From CADEED01 sp039930985 (GTDB taxonomy: Bacteria; Pseudomonadota; Gammaproteobacteria; Steroidobacterales; Steroidobacteraceae), in NCBI GenBank assembly GCA_039930985.1, contig JBDTSV010000111.1, forward strand, positions 15,140-79,139: a stretch of DNA of 64,000 nucleotides, written 5' to 3'. The notes under the pieces are model-generated. The model saw only the letters and a program-made list of their open reading frames with translations, searched no databases and was not told the DNA's origin. This document shows, piece by piece, positions 58,743 through 64,000 of this stretch. Made by a program: the position numbers and the translations under genes. Within the stretch, counting starts at the first letter, position 1; each line of letters begins with the position of its first letter.

Positions 58743-59642
58743 TCATTTGCGCGCGTGCAGCATCTTGAAGAGCTTGTCGCCCTTGTAGCCATTGTTTTCG
58801 CGCGCATAGGCAAACTCCCATAGCAGCGGCGTCGAGTACAACACGGTGCCCACGCCCGTTGCGGGTTCGAGCGACAACACCACGCTCGCCGTGCACGTAG
58901 TGTGCAAGCCGCGATCGCGCGCCGGACACCAGCGCCAGATGCTGAATTTGCGCTCGCCAGGATCCGACGAGTCGCCATCCATCGTCTCGATGACCACCTT
59001 GCCGCGCCGTACGAAGTTGTCAGGTTGCCCATACTTCGCCAGCAGTCTTTCGAGCACGCGGTCATAGTTGGTCACGTAGTTGACTGGTTTGCCGCGCAAC
59101 TCCTCACGCGTGTCGGTCTTGAACAGGAAGCGCACACCGCAGAATTTGTTGAGCTCGTCGAACTTGCGCGGCACCTCGCGCTTGGTCTCGTCCCAGTTCG
59201 CGCAGAACTGGTAGACGATCGGATGGAGCACCACGCCGTCCTTTTCGTCGCCGTAGCGGAATCCCTGATCGGGGATGGTGTATTCCGACAGCACGTAGAA
59301 ACCACCACCTTCGAACGTCTTGCGCAGCTGCAAAAGCGTCGCCTGGAAATCGCAGCCACCTACGGCACCGCTCATCGTGGGGCCCTGAGGACCGACGGGA
59401 ACGCAGGTGAAGGTCGACTCTTTTTCAACGGGGCGCATCCACGCCGCGCCAACTCCGACAGGCTCTTTAGGCAGGCGATCGAAATCCGCGCTGGTGCGCA
59501 GCTCGCCCCAGGCATGGCCACCGAAACCTTCGGGCGGTACGTATTTCACCTTCTTCGGCTTGTCGGCGGCGTTCGCGACCACGACCGCGAGCGACAGCGC
59601 CGCAATGAATACGAGAAAGAGGCTAACTATTTTGCTACGCAC
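58743..59642 (-). CDS. Exported protein of unknown function
   Basis: A 299-residue exported protein starting at GTG (59642). The signal peptide is residues 1-26 (ending VVANAADK). Four or more cysteines in the mature part (TFTCVP, GGCDF, FCANWDE, KFCGVRF) suggest disulfides. The body is alpha/beta with no recognised motif. It is convergent with alkB, their stops only 3 bp apart. Neighbour 59758 on the same strand is a papain-like protein with a signal peptide, so both may be envelope proteins. Confidence 0.7.
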   Translation of the reverse strand: MRSKIVSLFLVFIAALSLAVVVANAADKPKKVKYVPPEGFGGHAWGELRTSADFDRLPKEPVGVGAAWMRPVEKESTFTCVPVGPQGPTMSGAVGGCDFQATLLQLRKTFEGGGFYVLSEYTIPDQGFRYGDEKDGVVLHPIVYQFCANWDETKREVPRKFDELNKFCGVRFLFKTDTREELRGKPVNYVTNYDRVLERLLAKYGQPDNFVRRGKVVIETMDGDSSDPGERKFSIWRWCPARDRGLHTTCTASVVLSLEPATGVGTVLYSTPLLWEFAYARENNGYKGDKLFKMLHARK

Positions 59643-59757
59643 TTGAATTTGCTCGCGGGCTTCGACGGGCCGGAATTGGCCGTCACTGATTTGCCCGAAC
59701 GCGCCGAGAAAATCAATCTTTTGTGCGCCGGCGCGCCGGTTGACGTTTCGCGCCAGT

Positions 59758-60360
59758 TCATCGCGACTCGACGGTCTCGAGCTGCGGCGATTCGAACTGC
59801 GCGCCCGGCGATATCACCGGTTCGTCGAGGGGCACATGCGTGCCATAGCGATCGCGCATCTTTGCCTGCACCGCCGGATCCGCAAGATCGAACTCGCGCA
59901 ATTTCTGGCGAGCGCCGATTTCGATGCCGAGCGCACCGTGGTATGCCTTCCAGACGAGCTCAGAACAGTAAACGCGCGCGTCCGACCATTCGAAATATAG
60001 GTCATACGGCTTGTTCTCGTACTTCTGCGCGGCGCTTCTCAACCTGACGCTTTGCTCCTGGGTGAGCGGATGCTTGAGCCGCTTCACCACATAGTGCCCG
60101 CCATCCCCTCGGGCGATCCAGGCGGCGAGCGGTGTATATCGCACTGTGGCGATGGCCTCGAGCACGTAAGGCCTGCCGTCGCGATGAAAGATCAAGCCCA
60201 CGTGGCTGTAAGGCGAATGGGTGGCGCGCTGGATAGCGGTGCTCTGCGGCGAACGCGAGGTATGGAAAATGATGTCACCGTCGCGCAACGGCGAGGCGGC
60301 GGCTGAGTGCGTTGCGCCAAAAATCGCCATCAGCACCACGTCTGCGGCCCAACTTTTCAT
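59758..60360 (-). CDS. YiiX/YebB-like permuted papain-fold protein
   Basis: A 200-residue exported protein of the permuted NlpC/P60 (YiiX-like) group. Signal peptide is residues 1-23. The motif pair typical of this group is complete: DGDIIFHTSRSPQS then THSPYSHVGLIF with His53, and YCSELVWKAY with the presumed nucleophile Cys132. Such proteins may cleave amide or ester bonds of peptidoglycan or lipids; the substrate is open. The start at 60360 gives the signal peptide and drops 13 unlikely residues. Confidence 0.82.
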   Translation of the reverse strand: MKSWAADVVLMAIFGATHSAAASPLRDGDIIFHTSRSPQSTAIQRATHSPYSHVGLIFHRDGRPYVLEAIATVRYTPLAAWIARGDGGHYVVKRLKHPLTQEQSVRLRSAAQKYENKPYDLYFEWSDARVYCSELVWKAYHGALGIEIGARQKLREFDLADPAVQAKMRDRYGTHVPLDEPVISPGAQFESPQLETVESR

Positions 60361-60428
60361 GGCGCAATGGTACGCGGGCAACCGGCCGTGAACTATCATT
60401 CGACGCCTGCCATCCTCAGAGCGAGCCC

Positions 60429-60734
60429 GTGCATTTCCTTCTCTTCTATACCTACGTTTCCGACATCCTCGAGCGACGCCCGCAATTTCGTGGCGCCCAC
60501 GTCAAGCACGCCCGCGAATCTGTAGCGCGCGGCGAGCTGATCCTGGGCGGGGCACTGGCCGATCCAGTGGATTGGGGTGTGCTGCTCTTCTCGACGTCCT
60601 CGAGGGATCTGGTCGAAGCCTTTGCCAAAGCCGATCCCTATGTAACCGGTGGCCTGGTTACGGAATGGAAGGTTCGACCCTGGACCACGGTGATCGGCGC
60701 GGACGCAGCGAACCCGCTTCCGCCGGGCCTGTAA
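60429..60734 (+). CDS. YciI-like protein
   Basis: A 101-residue ferredoxin-like-fold protein of the YciI family. It starts at GTG (60429) as MHFLLFYTYVSDILERRPQFRGAHVKH, with the conserved His24 region, the later LILGGALADPVDW and the C-terminal ADPYVTGGLVTEWKVRPW. YciI proteins are small dimers that are thought to have catalytic His/Asp residues but no settled reaction. The start codon is chosen because upstream residues do not fit the family. Confidence 0.87.
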   Translation: MHFLLFYTYVSDILERRPQFRGAHVKHARESVARGELILGGALADPVDWGVLLFSTSSRDLVEAFAKADPYVTGGLVTEWKVRPWTTVIGADAANPLPPGL

Positions 60735-60795
60735 TCCCCGGCAATTCCGCCTGCTCTATTTAATGTGTCCCCGGTCGCGCGGGACAAAAGAATTA

Positions 60796-60840
60796 TTGAC
60801 GGTCTCTGCATTTTTATGCACCATGCGCACTGTTTATTCA
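60796..60840 (+). promoter_or_regulatory. ARG-box region before argR
   Basis: TGCAT-TTTT-ATGCA (60807-60820) is a full palindrome with the layout of an ArgR box, and TTTATTCA at 60833-60840 could be the half of a second one. A TTGACG -35-like element lies at 60796-60801. This suggests that ArgR represses its own gene and the arginine genes behind it. Confidence 0.55.
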
Positions 60841-60857
60841 TGGGTGGATTCAGTTCC

Positions 60858-61316
60858 ATGCTCACGGACCATCACCGCGAAGCGCGGCGCACCGCCATCG
60901 TTCGCCTGCTGCGCCACTCCCCGGTGCGCCGCCAGCAGGAGCTCGTGCGCCTGCTGAAACGCGAGGGTCATGTGGTCACGCAGTCGTCGATCAGCCGCGA
61001 CCTGCGCGAGCTCGGCGTGCTCAAGGCCAGCGACGGCTACGTGCTACCCGACAAGGCGGAGCTCTCCGCACGCACCCAGGACAAGTTTTCCGCGGTGGCG
61101 TCGTTCGTGCGCGAAGTGCGCACCGCGGGGCCGTCCATCACCGTCGTGAAGACCACCATCGGTTCGGCCGGCAGTGTCGCCGCCGCCATCGACAAGGCTG
61201 GGTGGCACGAGGTCGCTGGCACGGTGTCCGGCGACGACACTATTTTCATCGCGACCGCCGACGCGCGCGCCCAGGCGCGGGTGCTCGAGCAGTTGCGCGA
61301 TGCTTTCGGAGTCTGA
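60858..61316 (+). CDS. argR: Arginine repressor ArgR
   Basis: Hexameric arginine-responsive repressor, about 152 residues. The N-terminal winged helix is typical (RQQELVRLLKREGHVVTQSSISRDLRELGVLKASDGYVLP). The C-terminal oligomerisation/arginine-binding domain has the conserved GSAGSVAAAIDKAGWHEVAGTVSGDDTIFIA (GT-x-GDDT). The start at 60858 gives the usual length; ATG 60840 is possible. An ARG box lies just upstream. It is the first gene of an argR-argG-(P-loop)-argC run. Confidence 0.93.
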   Translation: MLTDHHREARRTAIVRLLRHSPVRRQQELVRLLKREGHVVTQSSISRDLRELGVLKASDGYVLPDKAELSARTQDKFSAVASFVREVRTAGPSITVVKTTIGSAGSVAAAIDKAGWHEVAGTVSGDDTIFIATADARAQARVLEQLRDAFGV

Positions 61317-61322
61317 ATAAAA

Positions 61323-62528
61323 ATGAGTTCTGAGAAACCCATCGTTCTGGCTTATTCCGGCGGTCTCGACACCTCGTTCCTGGTGCCGTGGCTCACGGAA
61401 AACTACGGCCGCCCCATCATCACCGTCACCGTCGATACCGGCGGCATCGACGCTGCGGGCGCAAAAACGCTGGCGGAGCGCTCGAAGGCCTATGGCGCCA
61501 TCGCGCATCACCAGATCGATGCGCGTGCCGATTACTTCGAACAGGTGCTGCGCTTTTTGATCATGGGCAACGTGCGTCGCGGCCAGCTCTATCCACTGTG
61601 CGTGGGCGCGGAACGCGTCATGCAGGCGCAGCAGATCGCCTTGATGGCCCGGAAGTTAGGCACCAATTCCATCGCGCATGGCTGCACGGCCGCGGGCAAT
61701 GACCAGGTGCGCTTCGAAGTCGCGATGCGCACGCTCGCGCCGGAGCTCGAAGTGATAGCGCCCGTACGTGACAAGGCGTTCAAGCGCCAGGAAGAGCTGG
61801 ATTATCTGACCACTCGCGGCTTGCCGCTGCCGCCGTATGGCGCCGCGTATTCGATCAATCGCGGGCTGTGGGGCGTGACGATTGGTGGCAAAGAAACGCT
61901 GACCTCGGAAGGCACCATTCCCGACAACGCCTGGGTGCTGTCGAAAGATGCATTCAGTAATCCGCGGCCGCCCGCGAAACACACCCTCCATTTTGAGAAG
62001 GGCCGCCCGGTCGGGCTCGACGACAAGACCATGTCGGCGGTCGAGGTGATCGAACAGCTGGAAACGCTGGGTGCGCCGTACGGCATCGGCCGCGGCATTC
62101 ACCTGGGCGACACCATCATCGGCACCAAGGGCCGCGTCGCGTTCGAAGCGCCCGCCGCCGAAACGCTGCTGACCGCGCATCGCGAGCTGGAAAAGCTCGT
62201 GCTCACGCCACGCCAGCAGCGCATCAAGGATTCGCTTGCCGGACCCTATGGCGACTGGGTGCACGAGGGCCAGCTGCTGGATCCGGTGTGCCGCGACATC
62301 GAAGCGCTGCTGCTGTCATCGCAGGAGCGCGTCACGGGCAAGGTCCACGTGCTGTTCCGGCCGGGTAGCTTGTTCATCGAAGGCGTCGAATCGAAGCACT
62401 CGCTCATGGCGGTGTCGAAGGGCGTGTACGGCGAATCCCACGGCGAATGGACGCCGCAGGACGCGCTCGGATTTTCAAAGATCGTTTCGCTCACGGGCAT
62501 GTTTCATGCGCGTGCCGGAGGAAAGTAA
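61323..62528 (+). CDS. argG: Argininosuccinate synthase
   Basis: A 401-residue enzyme that joins citrulline and aspartate with ATP. The N-terminal PP-loop LAYSGGLDTSFLVPWL (residues 9-24) and the central GNDQVRFE and NRGLWGVTIGGKE motifs are present. The length is normal. It starts 6 bp after argR and its stop overlaps the next start (TAATG), so it is part of one arginine operon under ArgR control. Confidence 0.96.
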   Translation: MSSEKPIVLAYSGGLDTSFLVPWLTENYGRPIITVTVDTGGIDAAGAKTLAERSKAYGAIAHHQIDARADYFEQVLRFLIMGNVRRGQLYPLCVGAERVMQAQQIALMARKLGTNSIAHGCTAAGNDQVRFEVAMRTLAPELEVIAPVRDKAFKRQEELDYLTTRGLPLPPYGAAYSINRGLWGVTIGGKETLTSEGTIPDNAWVLSKDAFSNPRPPAKHTLHFEKGRPVGLDDKTMSAVEVIEQLETLGAPYGIGRGIHLGDTIIGTKGRVAFEAPAAETLLTAHRELEKLVLTPRQQRIKDSLAGPYGDWVHEGQLLDPVCRDIEALLLSSQERVTGKVHVLFRPGSLFIEGVESKHSLMAVSKGVYGESHGEWTPQDALGFSKIVSLTGMFHARAGGK

Positions 62529-63613
62529 TGCGTACCGTAGTCGTCGACAAGATCGCCTCAGTCACCCAGGCCTGCGGCCTCGGTAACGAAGTTCGCGTCT
62601 CCACCGAGAACATCCCTTCCGAGGAAGGCGTGGTCGTGGTCGTGGAGATCCTCACCAACAAATCGACCTACAACACGCTCGAGCTCACCAGCGGCCGCAT
62701 GGCCAAGGTTGGCAAGGGCGACATCGTTGCGGGCGCACTCGGTCATCGCAAGGCGCTGTTCGGCTATTCGGGCCACGTGCCCGAGAGCGTGAAGCCCGGC
62801 GACATCATCCAGATGCTGAACATCGGCGGCGTCCTCGGAATCGTTGATTCGGTGAATCCCGACAAGGGCAAGCCGTTCGATTGCCGTGTAATCGGTGGCG
62901 TGCTGCATTTCCCGTATCTCGGTGAACGCATCGGCGTGCCCGCGCGCGTCGGTTACCGTCAGCTCGACTACGGCGCGGCGCTGGTCACCAATGGTGTTCC
63001 AGTGGTCGCGCTCGCGGGTACCTGCATGGAAGCCGGCAAAACGGCGGCGGCGGCCGCCATCATCTCGCGCATGCGCCATCGAGGCCTCGTGGTCGATGCA
63101 TTCAAGGCCACCGGCGTTTCCCTGCGCCGCGACATCATGGCGTTCGAAGACGCCGGCGCGCGCAACACGCTCATCTTTACCGACTTCGGCGTCGTCTCCA
63201 CCACCCGCAAGGTGGGGCCGGCGCTCACGCGCACCATGCTCACCGAGCTTGCGGAAAAGAAACCCGACGTCATCGTGTTCGAGCTCGGCGATGGCTTGTT
63301 AGGCACCTACGGCGTGGACTCCATCCTCGAGCAGGAAGACATCCGCAAGGCGCTCACCGGCGTGGTGCTGTCGGCCAACGACCCGGTCGCGGCCTACGGC
63401 GGCGTCGACATCCTGCGCAAGCGGTTCCACATCGAACCGATCGCCGTCACGGGCCCGGCCACCGACAATGAAGTTGGCGTCGCCATCATCCGCGATCAAC
63501 TCAAGGTACCGGCGTTCAATGCACTGGCAGCAGGCGCCGCGCTCGGCGACTCCATCATCGAGTCGGTCGGCCTCTCGCAGGCGCGCCCGATCGATCGCGC
63601 GGTCAACGAATAG
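62528..63613 (+). CDS. P-loop protein within the arginine operon
   Basis: A 361-residue cytoplasmic protein that I cannot assign. The N-terminal ~150 residues are beta-rich (VVVVVEILTNKSTYNTLEL, GDIVAGALGHRKALFGYSG). The C-terminal ~200 residues carry a nucleotide-binding loop GTCMEAGKTAAAAAI (164-178) and a Walker B-like DVIVFELGDG. That pairing resembles DUF1611/MobB-type P-loop domains. Its place between argG and argC, with overlapping or close reading frames, implies a role linked to arginine synthesis. The usual enzymes argB, argE and argH do not look like this. Confidence 0.72.
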   Translation: MRTVVVDKIASVTQACGLGNEVRVSTENIPSEEGVVVVVEILTNKSTYNTLELTSGRMAKVGKGDIVAGALGHRKALFGYSGHVPESVKPGDIIQMLNIGGVLGIVDSVNPDKGKPFDCRVIGGVLHFPYLGERIGVPARVGYRQLDYGAALVTNGVPVVALAGTCMEAGKTAAAAAIISRMRHRGLVVDAFKATGVSLRRDIMAFEDAGARNTLIFTDFGVVSTTRKVGPALTRTMLTELAEKKPDVIVFELGDGLLGTYGVDSILEQEDIRKALTGVVLSANDPVAAYGGVDILRKRFHIEPIAVTGPATDNEVGVAIIRDQLKVPAFNALAAGAALGDSIIESVGLSQARPIDRAVNE

Positions 63614-63615
63614 TC

Positions 63616-64000
63616 ATGGCCAATCAGATTCCAGCCATTGTCCTCGGCGGCACCGGCTATGTGTCGGGCGAGCTGCTTCGTCTGATCATCGGACACCCGA
63701 CCTTCACGCTCGCCGGCGTGATGTCCGACAGCTCGCCTGGTGAGCTCGCCGGCAAGTCCTTTCCGCATCTGGCCGGCGCGCTGGGTGACACCGCCTTCAA
63801 ATCGCAGGCGGAGATTTCCGCACTGATCGCCAGGCTGCCCACATCGGCGGTGTTCTGCGCCGCGCCGCACGGTGCCGCTGCCGCACTGATCGACACGCTG
63901 CTCAAGGCCGCGGAAGCCGCGGGCACGAAGCCGCGGTTCGTCGATATCTCGGCGGATTTCCGCTTCGCCACGGCTGCCGGCTATGAAACCGTCTATAAGC
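63616..64000 (+). CDS. argC: N-acetyl-gamma-glutamyl-phosphate reductase (N-terminal part)
   Basis: The first ~128 codons of ArgC, cut by the window end. The NADP-binding GGTGYVSGELLRLI (residues 11-24) and CAAPHGAAA (with the family HG motif; the catalytic Cys lies further on) are typical of the type-I enzyme. It follows the P-loop gene by 2 bp. ArgC reduces N-acetylglutamyl phosphate to the semialdehyde in the third step of arginine synthesis. Confidence 0.9.
   Translation, partial: MANQIPAIVLGGTGYVSGELLRLIIGHPTFTLAGVMSDSSPGELAGKSFPHLAGALGDTAFKSQAEISALIARLPTSAVFCAAPHGAAAALIDTLLKAAEAAGTKPRFVDISADFRFATAAGYETVYK

Noticed and set aside
1..64000. CRISPR arrays, rRNA operons and prophage modules
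   Set aside because: No regularly spaced repeats, rRNA-like sequence or phage structural genes were seen.

Overview
The window is a high-GC, gene-dense chromosome segment. Its gene content points to a free-living gammaproteobacterium: TamA/TamB, a YdbH/YdbL-type pair, GltBD, a YadGH-like ABC exporter, AlkB, bactofilin and a proteobacterial ArgR-argG-argC run. A Steroidobacteraceae/Xanthomonadales-like lineage is an inference; there is no rRNA or marker gene here to fix it. No CRISPR array, rRNA or prophage was seen.

Layout. 0-11 kb: ECF sigma/anti-sigma pair, TetA-like MFS pump, a small membrane protein, a C13 (legumain-like) peptidase, gltBD with a clear sigma70 promoter and a hairpin-rich leader, and a DMT exporter. 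11-19.5 kb: three paralogous DUF1570-like (peptidase MA-like) secreted proteins, one with an intact HEYTH zinc motif and two with broken motifs, plus traces of segmental duplication. 19.5-29 kb: a 1386-residue membrane protein, a DUF924 protein, a CDF transporter and an M16 protease pair (active plus inactive partner). Next comes a short intergenic transcription unit with a near-perfect sigma54 promoter and its own terminator. 28.6-46 kb: SPOR lipoprotein, bactofilin, a fibronectin/PQQ-dehydrogenase/dihaem lipoprotein, a YheT-like hydrolase coupled to a membrane-anchored response regulator, a GT4 glycosyltransferase with a PAP2 phosphatase, a YdbH-like protein with a YdbL-like lipoprotein, a YadGH-like ABC transporter, a TonB-like protein and a subtilisin-like protein in which Glu takes the place of the catalytic His.

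46.2-50.0 kb: a 3.8 kb IS1595-family element bounded by 40-bp inverted repeats (38/40 identical). It carries a transposase and passengers: a DUF3800 protein, an 81-residue putative DNA-binding protein with operator-like repeats, a tRNA-like gene, a two-TM protein and a translationally coupled 41-residue basic protein. The tRNA-like gene has a serine-type body, a CGU (Thr) anticodon and an oversized variable arm. This is the best candidate for an undescribed system. The element lies in the promoter region between a FlhC-like regulator and a divergent gene of unknown function.

50-64 kb: NudC, an NRDE protein, tamA-tamB-alkB as an overlapping operon, two secreted proteins, a YciI-like protein and an arginine cluster, argR-argG-(P-loop protein)-argC. 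The argC gene runs off the window.

Two sequence-wide patterns stand out: an AATGGGGAC palindromic intergenic repeat family, and short CTA-containing words (TTGTTAGG, CAAACTACC) that recur in several reading frames despite the high GC.
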